From JALHUB01 sp050010555 (GTDB lineage: Bacteria; Chloroflexota; Dehalococcoidia; DSTF01; JALHUB01), in NCBI GenBank assembly GCA_050010555.1, contig JBEKKV010000028.1:1-28104 (forward strand): a stretch of DNA of 28,104 nucleotides. The letters run 5' to 3'. The stretch's first letter is position 1. Each line of letters opens with the position of its first letter. The translations under genes were made by a program, and so were the position numbers. Shown here piece after piece: positions 14,850 to 23,032 of the stretch. Below the pieces are notes generated by a model. The model worked only from the letters and a program-made list of their open reading frames with translations. It was not told the origin of the DNA and ran no database searches.

Positions 14850-16190
14850 ATGGCGACAGGGAAAGCGACAACAAACGGGGCCGGCACGCAGATGAGCTGC
14901 GCGCGGCAGGGCATGGTGACCGAGCAGATGCGCACCGTCGCGGCGAAGGAGGGTCTGGAGCCGGAGACGGTACGTCAGGAGGTGGCGGCGGGACGGTTGG
15001 TCATCCCGGCGAACGTAAACCACGCCGCGCTCAGCCCAATCGGCATCGGCACGGCTGCAGGCGTCAAGATCAACGCGAACATCGGCAATTCCGCGCTGTC
15101 GTCGGACATCGAGACGGAGCTGTGCAAGCTGCGCGTGTCGGTCAACTTCGGCGCTGATACGGTGATGGACCTCAGCTCCGGCGGCGATATCGACGCCATT
15201 CGGCGGGCGATCATCGAAGCCAGCCCGCTTCCCGTCGGCACGGTGCCGATCTACCAGGTGGCGGCGGAGCTGGAACGTACGGAGGACATGACGGCCGAAG
15301 CGCTGCTGGACATGATCGAGCGCCAGGCAGAGCAGGGCGTCGACTTCATGACCGTTCACTGCGGCCTCCTGCGCGAGCACGTCGCGCTGGCGCAAAGGCG
15401 CGTCACCGGCATCGTCAGCCGCGGCGGCGGGCTGCTGGCGCAATGGATGATGCATCACAATCGCCAGAACCCGCTGTACGAGCGCTTCGACGAGTTGTGC
15501 GACATCGCGCGGCGCTACGACGTGACGCTCAGCCTCGGCGACGGCCTGCGTCCGGGCTCGCTCATCGACGCCAGCGACGCGGCGCAGTTCGCCGAGCTGG
15601 AGACGCTGGGAGAGCTGACGGAACGCGCCTGGGCCAGGGACGTGCAGGTGATTATCGAAGGGCCCGGGCACGTGCCGCTGGACCAGATCGAGATGAACGT
15701 CAGGCGGCAGCAGGAGGTATGCCACGGCGCGCCCTTCTACGTCCTGGGGCCGCTGGTCACTGACGTTGCGCCCGGCTACGATCACATCACGTCGGCAATC
15801 GGCGCGACGCTGGCCGCGTACGCCGGCGCCAGCTATCTCTGTTACGTCACGCCGCGGGAGCATCTCGGGCTGCCGAGCCTGGAGGACGTGAAGACCGGCG
15901 TGGTGACCTACAAGATCGCCGCGCACGCCGCCGACGTCGCCCGCGGCCGCAAGGGGGCGCGCGACCACGACGACGCGATGTCCCGCGCGCGCTACGCCTT
16001 CGACTGGGAGCAGCAGTTTGCGCTGTCGCTGGACCCGGAGACAGCGCGTCGCATGCACGACGAGAGCCTCCCGGAGGGCTATCCGAAGGCCGGCAACTTC
16101 TGCTCGATGTGCGGGCCGAAGTTCTGCCCGATGCGCATCAGCCACCAGATGAATGAGGCGATGGCGGCGGAAAGGGAGAAGAGCGGCTAG
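14850..16190 (+). CDS. thiC: Phosphomethylpyrimidine synthase ThiC
   Basis: 446 aa, the short bacterial form without the longer N-terminal domain. Radical SAM enzyme that rearranges 5-aminoimidazole ribotide to HMP-phosphate. The C-terminal CX2CX4C cluster motif is present as Cys418, Cys421 and Cys426 in FCSMCGPKFCPM. Substrate-site segments include NANIGNS, MDLSSGGDI, VHCGLL and EGPGHVPLDQIE. ATG 14850 has GGAGG six bases upstream, 27 bases after thiD. The last base of its stop is the first base of the nudix start. Confidence 0.98.
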   Translation: MATGKATTNGAGTQMSCARQGMVTEQMRTVAAKEGLEPETVRQEVAAGRLVIPANVNHAALSPIGIGTAAGVKINANIGNSALSSDIETELCKLRVSVNFGADTVMDLSSGGDIDAIRRAIIEASPLPVGTVPIYQVAAELERTEDMTAEALLDMIERQAEQGVDFMTVHCGLLREHVALAQRRVTGIVSRGGGLLAQWMMHHNRQNPLYERFDELCDIARRYDVTLSLGDGLRPGSLIDASDAAQFAELETLGELTERAWARDVQVIIEGPGHVPLDQIEMNVRRQQEVCHGAPFYVLGPLVTDVAPGYDHITSAIGATLAAYAGASYLCYVTPREHLGLPSLEDVKTGVVTYKIAAHAADVARGRKGARDHDDAMSRARYAFDWEQQFALSLDPETARRMHDESLPEGYPKAGNFCSMCGPKFCPMRISHQMNEAMAAEREKSG

Positions 16191-16612
16191 TGGAGCTTTC
16201 CTATCCAAAATACACGGCGATCCTGGCGGCGGCGGCGGTTATCGTCCGCGACGGGCGGTTGCTGCTGTTGGAGGACCGCTGGGGTCGCTGGGGACTGCCG
16301 TCGGGCTTCCTGGAGGCGGGCGAATCGGCGGAGGAGACGCTGGCGCGGGAGATACTGGAGGAGCTCAGCGTGCGGTGTCGCATCGTCGCGCCATACGGCG
16401 TCGAGATCGACTGGGCGGGACCGGAAGGGAGTGTCTTCGTCCTCGTGCACTTCGCCGTCGAGCTATTGAGCGACGATTTCGCACCGAACGAAGAGGTCGT
16501 ACGGCACGTCTGGGTGTCGCCGGACGAGGTCGGGCGCTACAACGTCTGGCCGAACGTGCGGCGGCTGGCGGAGCGCATGCTTGCGGATTCCGGGGTCGCT
16601 TCGGGCCCTTAG
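16190..16612 (+). CDS. Nudix hydrolase inside the thiamine operon
   Basis: 140 aa, start GTG 16190 overlapping the thiC stop by one base (TAGTG). The Nudix box runs from Gly39 to Val61 (GX5EX7REXXEEXXX); the usual Gly near its end is Ser60, while metal ligands Glu54, Glu57 and Glu58 are kept. Its place between thiC and thiG, coupled to thiC, suggests a role in thiamine metabolism: hydrolysis of HMP-PP, of thiamine-diphosphate analogues, or another house-cleaning activity. That is inference from context. The N-terminal WGLPSGFLEAGES segment is that of the ADP-ribose-type group, so substrate stays open. Confidence 0.88.
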   Translation: MELSYPKYTAILAAAAVIVRDGRLLLLEDRWGRWGLPSGFLEAGESAEETLAREILEELSVRCRIVAPYGVEIDWAGPEGSVFVLVHFAVELLSDDFAPNEEVVRHVWVSPDEVGRYNVWPNVRRLAERMLADSGVASGP

Positions 16613-16628
16613 CGAAACAGGCGATACG

Positions 16629-17432
16629 ATGGAAGAAGATTACCTGGAGATTGCGGGCAAGAGGTTCCGGTCGAGGCTTTTGGTCGGGACCGGCAAGTAC
16701 CGAACACCGGAAGAGATGGCGGCGGCGCTGGAGGCTTCCGGCGCGGAGATCGTGACCGTGGCGATCCGGCGCCTCGACCTCGACAACCCGGCGCAGAAGA
16801 CGCTTCTCGACCACATCGACTGGCGGCGCTACACGATCCTGCCCAACACCGCGGCCTGCAGGACGGTGGAAGAGGCGCTGTTCACGGCGCGATTGGGGCG
16901 GGAAGTTACCGGCTCCGACTGGGTGAAGCTGGAGGTCGTGCCGGACCCGAAGTACCTCCTGCCGGACCCGATCGCGACGCTGGAGGCGGCGAAAACGCTC
17001 GTCGGCGAAGGCTTCGTCGTGCTGCCGTACATCCACGCCGATCCCGTGCTGGCGCGGCGACTGCAGGAGATCGGCTGCGCGACGGTCATGCCGCTGGGTT
17101 CGGCGATAGGCTCCGGCCAGGGTATATTGACTGGGGAGGAGATTCGCATCATCGTTGAGCAGGCGACAGTGCCGGTCATCGTCGATGCCGGCCTGGGCGC
17201 GCCGTCGGACGCGGCGCTGGCGATGGAGCTGGGCGCCGACGCTGTGCTCATGAACACGGCCCTGGCTGAGGCGGGCGATCCCGCGCTGATGGCTGCTGCC
17301 CTGCGTAAGGGAGTTCAGGCCGGGCGCGAAGCTTACCTGGCGGGCCGGATTCCGAAGAAACGCTTCGCTTCGGCAAGCAGCCCCATGGAGGGAGTTGCAG
17401 GCCGGGTCGCGACAACAGGAGGGGACAGATGA
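16629..17432 (+). CDS. thiG: Thiazole synthase ThiG
   Basis: 267 aa from ATG 16629; an earlier ATG at 16581 in frame would overlap the nudix gene and add 16 residues unlike ThiG. Condenses DXP, dehydroglycine and ThiS thiocarboxylate to the thiazole. The DXP Schiff-base Lys is Lys100 in WVKLEVV, and LPNTAACRTVEEA, PLGSAIGSG and VIVDAGLGAPSDAALAMELG are all conserved. The stop overlaps the next start by four bases (ATGA). The Shine-Dalgarno is weak, so translational coupling to the upstream gene is likely. Confidence 0.98.
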   Translation: MEEDYLEIAGKRFRSRLLVGTGKYRTPEEMAAALEASGAEIVTVAIRRLDLDNPAQKTLLDHIDWRRYTILPNTAACRTVEEALFTARLGREVTGSDWVKLEVVPDPKYLLPDPIATLEAAKTLVGEGFVVLPYIHADPVLARRLQEIGCATVMPLGSAIGSGQGILTGEEIRIIVEQATVPVIVDAGLGAPSDAALAMELGADAVLMNTALAEAGDPALMAAALRKGVQAGREAYLAGRIPKKRFASASSPMEGVAGRVATTGGDR

Positions 17433-18118
17433 CAACGTTTATCGCCAGCAGGATGGGACGCCTGCGCCTGCCGAGCCTATGTCTGGTTACGGACCGCCGT
17501 GTTTGCGGCGACAAGGCGCTGGAGGAAGTCGTTTCGCAGGCCATTGAAGGCGGCGCGAACGTGATACAGATGCGCGAGAAAGACCTGTCCGCCGCCGAGC
17601 TGTTCACTCTCAGCGTGCGCCTGCGGGCGAAAACAAAGAACCGAAGCCTGCTGCTGATAAACGACCGCCTTGACGTGGCGCAGGCCTGCGGCGCCGACGG
17701 TGTGCAGTTGCCGGAAAGCGGCTTGCCCACCGCCGTCGCGCGCTGGGTCATGGGACGCCACTCCCTCATCGGACGCTCGGTGCATGACATAGAGGCGGGA
17801 AGGCAGGCCGAAGCCGACGGCGCGGACATGGTCGTCGTCGGCCCCGTCTTCAAGACCGGCTCCAAGCCGGACAAGAAGCCGGTCGGCCTCGAGCTGATAA
17901 AGGAGATCGCGGAGGCGGTGCCGCTGCCGGTGATCGCGATCGGCGGCATCACGCCGGAGAACGCCGGCGACGTCATAAGGGCGGGAGCGGCGGGCGTCGC
18001 GGTCATCTCCGCAATCTGCGCCGCAGACGACCCCCGGGCGGCCGCCAAAGCGCTGATGGAGGCGATGAGCGAAGCCTGGCGCGAACGGCTGCTGGCAAGA
18101 GCGAAGGCGGGCGCATGA
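17429..18118 (+). CDS. tenI: TenI-like thiazole tautomerase (ThiE superfamily)
   Basis: 229 aa TIM-barrel of the ThiE/TenI superfamily. QMREK (47-51) and INDR (77-80) are shared by both families. LPES (94-97) replaces the HLGQ of ThiE, and GRSVH (115-119) replaces its GxSxx-Thr pattern; both are as in TenI, the thiazole tautomerase that acts between ThiG and ThiE. VGPVFKTGSKPD keeps a phosphate-loop-like segment, so the alternative of a second ThiE cannot be fully excluded. It sits between thiG and thiS and overlaps each by four bases, like the Bacillus tenI-thiO-thiS-thiG group. The first ten or so residues may be a linker. Confidence 0.75.
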   Translation: MTTFIASRMGRLRLPSLCLVTDRRVCGDKALEEVVSQAIEGGANVIQMREKDLSAAELFTLSVRLRAKTKNRSLLLINDRLDVAQACGADGVQLPESGLPTAVARWVMGRHSLIGRSVHDIEAGRQAEADGADMVVVGPVFKTGSKPDKKPVGLELIKEIAEAVPLPVIAIGGITPENAGDVIRAGAAGVAVISAICAADDPRAAAKALMEAMSEAWRERLLARAKAGA

Positions 18119-18318
18119 TAGCGGTGACGGTCAACGGGAAGCCCCGCGAGGTCGAAGACGAGACCGATCTGGCCGGCCTGCTGCGGTCGCTGGAGGTCGA
18201 TGGCCGCGGCGTGGCGGTCGCCCGAAACGCCGAGATCGTGCCGCGGGAGACGTACGCGACGGTGACGCTTCGCGAAGGCGACAGCATCGAGATCGTGCGC
18301 ATGGTGGGCGGCGGCTAG
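18115..18318 (+). CDS. thiS: Sulfur-carrier protein ThiS
   Basis: 67 aa, ubiquitin-like fold, normal length. Carries sulfur as a C-terminal thiocarboxylate to ThiG. The C-terminus ends in GGG, giving the required Gly-Gly end, and IAVTVNGKPREVEDETDLAGLL and ALRNAEIVPR-type segments (here VAVARNAEIVPR) match the family. The start overlaps the upstream stop by four bases. No ThiF adenylyltransferase is in the operon, so activation must come from a gene elsewhere. Confidence 0.95.
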   Translation: MIAVTVNGKPREVEDETDLAGLLRSLEVDGRGVAVARNAEIVPRETYATVTLREGDSIEIVRMVGGG

Positions 18319-18328
18319 CGAGAGCCCG

Positions 18329-19438
18329 ATGTTATCCAACGGCTCATCTGACGTGATTGTCGTCGGTGGCGGCGTCATCGGCTGCGCCATCGGCTACTAC
18401 CTCGCGCGTGAAGGCGTGTCGGTGGCCATCGTGGAGCGCGGTGAGATCGGCTGCGAGGCGTCGAGCGCGGCGGCGGGCATGCTGGCGCCGCTGGCGGAGG
18501 TAGAAGAGGACGGGCCCTTTCAGCGGCTCGCCATCGCCGGCCTGCGGCTGTTTCCGGCGCTCGCGGAGACGCTGCACGCGGAGAGCGGCGTCGATATAGA
18601 ATACCTGGCGTCCGGCATCCTGCGCGTCGCGTTGAGCGAGGCGGAAGAGCGGCGGCTTCGCGCGCTGACGAAGCGATCGATGGGGCTGCCGGTCCACTGG
18701 TTGCCGCGGGAAGAGGCGCGCTCGCTGGAGCCGGCGCTGTCGCCCGAAGTCCGAGGGGCGCTGTACTCGCCGGAGGAGCATCAGGTTAGCGCCGACCGGC
18801 TGGTGCGCGCTTTCGCCCGCGCTGCCGCCGCCCAGGGCGCGAGCCTCTGCCGCAACTGCCGCGTCGATGGGCTGCTAAAGCGAGGGGAGCGCGTCGTCGG
18901 CGTGCGGACCGCGGACGGGCCGATGAGCGCCGGGTACGTTGTGCTCGCCGCCGGCCCCTGGGCAGGGCGCCTCGCTGGACCGCTCGGCGTCGCGCTGCCC
19001 GTCTTCCCCGTGCGCGGCCAGATGGCGGCGCTAAAGGGGAGGTCGCTGATCCGTCACATCGTCTGGGGCGAAGCCGGCTACCTGGTGCCGAAAGCGAACG
19101 GGCTTGTCTTTGCCGGCGCGACCGTGGAGAACGTGGGCTTCCGGCAGCGAACGACCGTTGCCGGCATCCGCGGCCTCGTCCGAATGGCCGGAGCGCTGGC
19201 GCCGCGACTGACCGGCGCTTCGCCTGTCGTCTGCTGGGCCGGCCTGCGCCCCGGTTCCGCCGACGGCCTGCCGCTGCTGGGACCGCTGCCCGGATGGGAA
19301 GGCGTGAGCGTCGCGACGGGCCACTATCGCAACGGGATTCTCCTCTCCGCGATCACGGGCCGGCTGATAGCGCGGTCAATAATCGACGGCGTGGTGGACG
19401 AAACGTTGGCGCCGTTCAGCCCGTCGCGTTTTGCGTGA
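18329..19438 (+). CDS. thiO: Glycine oxidase ThiO
   Basis: 369 aa FAD-dependent oxidase (DAO superfamily). Makes the dehydroglycine used by ThiG, with oxygen as electron acceptor, so it implies an oxygen-using thiazole route rather than the radical ThiH route. The dinucleotide-binding motif is VVGGGVIGCAIGYYLA (11-26) with Glu36 (VERG) for the ribose, then SSAAAGMLAP typical of ThiO. The C-terminus has the conserved RPGSADGLPLLG and GHYRNGILLSAITG. Last gene of the operon; its end overlaps the convergent thiE by 23 bases. Confidence 0.96.
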   Translation: MLSNGSSDVIVVGGGVIGCAIGYYLAREGVSVAIVERGEIGCEASSAAAGMLAPLAEVEEDGPFQRLAIAGLRLFPALAETLHAESGVDIEYLASGILRVALSEAEERRLRALTKRSMGLPVHWLPREEARSLEPALSPEVRGALYSPEEHQVSADRLVRAFARAAAAQGASLCRNCRVDGLLKRGERVVGVRTADGPMSAGYVVLAAGPWAGRLAGPLGVALPVFPVRGQMAALKGRSLIRHIVWGEAGYLVPKANGLVFAGATVENVGFRQRTTVAGIRGLVRMAGALAPRLTGASPVVCWAGLRPGSADGLPLLGPLPGWEGVSVATGHYRNGILLSAITGRLIARSIIDGVVDETLAPFSPSRFA

Positions 19439-20060
19439 AGCGTGACGCCAGGCGCCGCGCCGCCCCTTCGACGTCCTCGGCCGCGCAAACGGCGCTGATT
19501 ACGGCCACGGCGTCGGCGCCGGACGCGATCACGGCATCGGCGTTCTCTTCGCTTATTCCACCTATCGCGACCAGCGGCAGGCCTATCGCCGCCCTGACCT
19601 CGCGCAGTCGCTCCAGGCCGGCGGGACGCGTGTCCTCCTTCGTCGCGGTCGGGAAGATGCTGCCGACGGCGACATAGGCGGCGCCTTCGCGCTCCGCCTG
19701 CTTCGCTTCCTCAACCGTGTTCGTCGACGCGCCCAGCAGGAAGCCCGCGGGCAGCCAGGGCCGCACGAGCGAAAGCGGCAGGTCGCGCCGGCCCAGGTGG
19801 GCGCCGTCGGCGGCGAGGGCGAGCGCGAGATCAACGTGATCATTGACGAAGAACAGGGCGTCGTGCGCGCGGCAGAGGTCGCGGATGGCCCGCGCGTCGG
19901 GAAGCTGGTCACCCTTGTCGCGGAGCTTGTCGCGCCACTGGAGGATGCGGGCGCCCCCGGCGAGGGCGAGGCGCGCGACCTCGACGGGGTCGCGGCCGCG
20001 CGTCTGCTGCGGGTCGATGATGACATAGAGGCCGCGAATTCGGCTGTTCCTCACGGCCAT
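19416..20060 (-). CDS. thiE: Thiamine-phosphate synthase ThiE
   Basis: 214 aa. Joins HMP-PP and thiazole phosphate to thiamine phosphate. Canonical ThiE motifs: LQWRDK (40-45), FVNDH (71-75), GAHLGRRDLP (86-95), LGASTNT (109-115), YVAVGSIFPTATKED (129-143) and AIGGI (165-169). Compared with the ThiE/TenI homologue at 17429, this one keeps the HLG and phosphate-loop forms of ThiE, so I regard it as the true synthase. It lies convergent to thiO with a 23-base overlap of the 3' ends, with its own promoter at 20108-20137, and so is not under the TPP riboswitch. Confidence 0.92.
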   Translation of the reverse strand: MAVRNSRIRGLYVIIDPQQTRGRDPVEVARLALAGGARILQWRDKLRDKGDQLPDARAIRDLCRAHDALFFVNDHVDLALALAADGAHLGRRDLPLSLVRPWLPAGFLLGASTNTVEEAKQAEREGAAYVAVGSIFPTATKEDTRPAGLERLREVRAAIGLPLVAIGGISEENADAVIASGADAVAVISAVCAAEDVEGAARRLASRFTQNATG

Positions 20061-20107
20061 TGCAGTTGGCTCCCGCTGAAGAAAGGCGTCTGTGCGCCGA
20101 CGAGTCC

Positions 20108-20137
20108 ATTCTATGTCGCGGGTATCACGCGTGACAA
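20108..20137 (-). promoter_or_regulatory. thiE: Promoter of thiE with central palindrome
   Basis: Minus-strand TTGTCA (20137-20132) and TAGAAT (20113-20108) are 18 bp apart, each five of six to consensus. The perfect 10-bp palindrome TCACGCGTGA (20125-20134) lies across the spacer and overlaps the -35, a suitable position for a repressor. No TPP aptamer is present in this leader. Confidence 0.55.
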
Positions 20138-20157
20138 CGGCGGTGGCGGTTCGATTC

Positions 20158-20187
20158 TTGACAGCGGATGCGTTCGCCTGCTAGGAA
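20158..20187 (+). promoter_or_regulatory. Candidate promoter for npdG and the MFS gene
   Basis: TTGACA (20158-20163, perfect) and TAGGAA (20182-20187) are 18 bp apart. The -10 is poor. Start would be near 20194, about ten bases before ATG 20205. Confidence 0.4.
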
Positions 20188-20204
20188 TACGTTGAAGGGA
20201 CGCA

Positions 20205-20849
20205 ATGATAGCGCTCATCGGCGGCACGAGCCCCGAGGGAAAGGGGTTGGCGCTGCGGTTCGCCGCGGCCGGCGAGATCGTGATGATCGGCTCGCGCTAC
20301 AAGGAGCGCGCCGTCGCTGCCGCCGAAGAAGTACGACGCCTTGTTCCCGACGCCTGGGTGCGGGGCGCCCTCAACCGTCGCGCCGCCCGCGAGGCGGACG
20401 TCATCGTCCTCGCCGTGCCATTCGAGGAGCATGCCCGCGTCCTCAAGTCGCTCGGCGAGTACCTGCGCGGCAAGATCCTGATCGACACGGTTGTGCCGCT
20501 GATCTTTGAGAAGGGACACATCAGGGTCCTGGCGGTCGAGGAAGGATCGGCGGCAGAGCAGGCGCAGCGGATGCTTCCGGACACGCGCGTGGTCGCCTCT
20601 TTCCAGAACCTGAGCGCCGTCGAGCTCGCCTCGCTCGAGCGGCCGCTGGACGCCGACGTGGTCGTCTGCGCCGACAACGTCGCGGCGCGGAACGCTGTGA
20701 TGGCGATGATCGACAAGGTTCCCGGCCTGCGCGCTCTCAGCGGCGACGGCCTGGCCAACGCCCACCACCTGGAGGAGATAACGGCGCTCCTGCTGTCCCT
20801 CAATCGCATCCACCGCGGTCACGCCAGCATAAAGTTCACGGGTATCTGA
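20205..20849 (+). CDS. npdG: NADPH-dependent F420 reductase
   Basis: 214 aa, normal length for F420H2:NADP+ oxidoreductase. Transfers hydride between NADPH and coenzyme F420. The N-terminal Rossmann motif IGGTSPEGKGLALR (5-18) and IGSR (28-31; the Arg contacts the 2'-phosphate of NADP) match the family. VVPLIFEKG and SFQNLSA are the F420-side segments in this family. ATG 20205 has AGGGA upstream. It is followed by an MFS transporter after three bases. F420-dependent genes are typical of Actinobacteria, archaea and several Chloroflexota. Confidence 0.9.
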   Translation: MIALIGGTSPEGKGLALRFAAAGEIVMIGSRYKERAVAAAEEVRRLVPDAWVRGALNRRAAREADVIVLAVPFEEHARVLKSLGEYLRGKILIDTVVPLIFEKGHIRVLAVEEGSAAEQAQRMLPDTRVVASFQNLSAVELASLERPLDADVVVCADNVAARNAVMAMIDKVPGLRALSGDGLANAHHLEEITALLLSLNRIHRGHASIKFTGI

Positions 20850-20852
20850 GGA

Positions 20853-22091
20853 TTGGAACAACCCTCTCCCACGTTCGACGACCTCAGGCTGGAGCCGTCG
20901 CCGGTGCCGGGCGTGAGCCGCAACGTTTTCGTGCTGGGGCTCGTCAGCCTGGCCACCGACATCGCCAGCGAGATGGTCTATCCGCTGATCCCAATCTTCC
21001 TGACCGTCACCCTGGGCGCGCCGGTGGCGGCGCTGGGCGCGATCGAGGGGATCGCTGAGGGCACGGCCAGCCTCATGAAGGTCGGCTCCGGCTGGTATTC
21101 GGACCGGCTTGCCATGCGGAGGCCGCTGGTCGCGGCGGGCTACGCGCTGTCGGCGGTCGGCAAGGTGCTGGTGGCGACGGCGTTTCACTGGCCGCAGGTA
21201 CTGGTGGCCCGCACCGTCGACCGGTTCGGCAAGGGGGTGCGCACTTCGCCGCGCGACGCGCTCATCGCCGATTCCGCGCTCCCCGAGACGTACGGACGCG
21301 CGTTCGGCTACCACCGGGCGGCGGACACTGTTGGCGCCGTCATCGGGCCGCTGATCGGGCTGGCGATACTGGAGATCGTCGGGCAGAACCAGTTGAGACC
21401 GGTGCTGCTCATCGCGACCGTGCCGGGCGTGCTCAGCGTTGGGCTGCTGGCGTTCGTGAAGGAGCGGCGTCGCGAGCCGAAGGCGGTCGAAAGCGGCGTC
21501 GAAAGGCCGAAGATCGACCTGTCGGGCGCAAGCAGGGTGTTCTGGGTCTTCCTGAGCATCAGCCTCCTCTTCGCGCTGGGCAACTCCAGCGACACTTTCC
21601 TAATCCTGCGAGCGAATGACCTGGGGCTGAGCCTGGCCGTCGTCATTCTCCTGTACGTGCTGTACAACGCCAGCTACAGCCTGCTGTCGCTGCCGGCGGG
21701 CATCGTCGCGGACCGGGCGGGCAAGCGATTGCTGGTGACCGGCGGCTTCTTCGTCTACGGGCTGGTGTACATGGGGTTCGCGCTGGCCGGCCAGGGGAGC
21801 CAGCTCTGGCCGCTGTTCCTGGTCTACGGCGTCTACATGGCGTTCACCGACGGCATGGCGCGGGCGATGGTGGCGGAGCTATCGCCGGAGGAGCGTCGGG
21901 GGACGTTCCTGGGACTGTACTACACAGGCATCGGGCTGATGGCAGTGGCGGCGAGCGTGCTGGCGGGGGTGTTGTGGGACGTGGTTGGGAAGCCGGCGCC
22001 GTTCTGGCTGGGGGCGTCGACGGGGTTTGTGGCGGCGGCGCTGATGCTGGCGCTGCCGGTAAACAGCGTCGCTAGCCCTGGTCGAGGATAG
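20853..22091 (+). CDS. MFS transporter
   Basis: 412 aa with 12 predicted hydrophobic segments, the first near residues 26-48. The MFS loop motif is present in changed form: DRLAMRRPLVAAGY in the 2-3 loop and DRFGKGVRTSPRDAL after the fourth segment, the latter typical of an MFS group without assigned substrate. The start is TTG 20853, three bases after npdG, with GAGGA just upstream. The 3' end overlaps the convergent DUF362 gene by 20 bases. Probably an exporter, but the substrate cannot be read from the sequence. Confidence 0.85.
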   Translation: MEQPSPTFDDLRLEPSPVPGVSRNVFVLGLVSLATDIASEMVYPLIPIFLTVTLGAPVAALGAIEGIAEGTASLMKVGSGWYSDRLAMRRPLVAAGYALSAVGKVLVATAFHWPQVLVARTVDRFGKGVRTSPRDALIADSALPETYGRAFGYHRAADTVGAVIGPLIGLAILEIVGQNQLRPVLLIATVPGVLSVGLLAFVKERRREPKAVESGVERPKIDLSGASRVFWVFLSISLLFALGNSSDTFLILRANDLGLSLAVVILLYVLYNASYSLLSLPAGIVADRAGKRLLVTGGFFVYGLVYMGFALAGQGSQLWPLFLVYGVYMAFTDGMARAMVAELSPEERRGTFLGLYYTGIGLMAVAASVLAGVLWDVVGKPAPFWLGASTGFVAAALMLALPVNSVASPGRG

Positions 22092-23001
22092 TCCTTATCT
22101 CGGCGGCGTAGGTCTCGCTCTCCTCGTCGTCGGTGACGAGCTCGATGTCCAGCGGCGAGGCCACCCCCAGCCCCAGCTCAACGGCCCGGGCGATCTGCTC
22201 CTGCTGAAAGATGGGTCCCTGGCTCACTTCGGGGGTCGTGCCCCAGCGACGGAGCAGGGCCACACCGACGGCGTCCATCGCCACCCGGTCGGTCCCGGCC
22301 AGGAAGACCTGTGTATCGACTCTAGTGCCATCAGATGGCCCTCCGGTTGTGAAGGCCACCAAGCCATCCATCACGATCAGCTTCGGCTCGTACGTAGTGT
22401 TGATCTCAGCCACCATAGAGCGCATGTGCGGGGCCTGCGCCCCCGGCCCGCCGTGAAGATCGCCCATGTAGTTGTGGGACCCGTCCGGCAACTGGAGCGC
22501 CACCAACCCCACCGCCAGCTTTAGAGAGAGGGTGAAGTGGCCCAAGAAATGTGTCTTCAGGTTGCAGGTCGTGACGACCGCATCGACCTCTGAGAGAAGG
22601 CGAGGCACGGAGAACCCTTGCGGCCAGTGGCAGCCCTCGAAGTCGACCTCCCGCCAGCCATCCATAGTTAGGTCATCGAAGTCGAGGGTCTCGAAGCCCA
22701 TCTCCTTCGCCATTTCATGGATGCCGAAATCCGCCATGATCTGCTTGGCGGGCTGCCTGCCCTGGCCACCGAATCCACTTCGGTCGCCAAGCGTAATCTG
22801 CGATGCCCCCGAATCCTTGACGACCTCCGTTACGGCGCGGATCGTGTCCGGGTGGGTGGACGCCGGCGAAGGGTCTCCGGTGTTGAAGTTCGGCTTGACG
22901 AGCACGCGGGAGCCGCTCAGACCGTTGGGCTTCAGCAGATTGACGGCGCGGCGAACCCCTTCCTGGCGAGTCTGCGCTTTGACGAATGAGATCTTTGACA
23001 C
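22072..23001 (-). CDS. DUF362 domain-containing protein
   Basis: 309 aa. DUF362 motifs: VLVKPNFN (33-40), STHPDTIRAV (48-57), and CNLKTH (146-151) followed by a K-LAVG segment (161). Function is unknown; some members carry a ferredoxin-type Fe-S domain, but no CxxCxxC cluster is present here. Composition is somewhat more AT-rich than ilvD. ATG 23001 lies 31 bases downstream of the ilvD stop on the same strand, so the two may be co-transcribed. The stop overlaps the convergent MFS gene. Confidence 0.8.
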   Translation of the reverse strand: MSKISFVKAQTRQEGVRRAVNLLKPNGLSGSRVLVKPNFNTGDPSPASTHPDTIRAVTEVVKDSGASQITLGDRSGFGGQGRQPAKQIMADFGIHEMAKEMGFETLDFDDLTMDGWREVDFEGCHWPQGFSVPRLLSEVDAVVTTCNLKTHFLGHFTLSLKLAVGLVALQLPDGSHNYMGDLHGGPGAQAPHMRSMVAEINTTYEPKLIVMDGLVAFTTGGPSDGTRVDTQVFLAGTDRVAMDAVGVALLRRWGTTPEVSQGPIFQQEQIARAVELGLGVASPLDIELVTDDEESETYAAEIRTILDQG

Positions 23002-23032
23002 CCTGGCCTCGCTTTCTACGGTGGCAGTCGCT

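Noticed and set aside
13788..16208. Very long antisense reading frame (over 800 codons) opposite thiD and thiC
   Set aside because: It is an Arg/His/Ala-rich by-product of GC-rich third positions in thiD and thiC and would cross both promoters and the TPP riboswitch.
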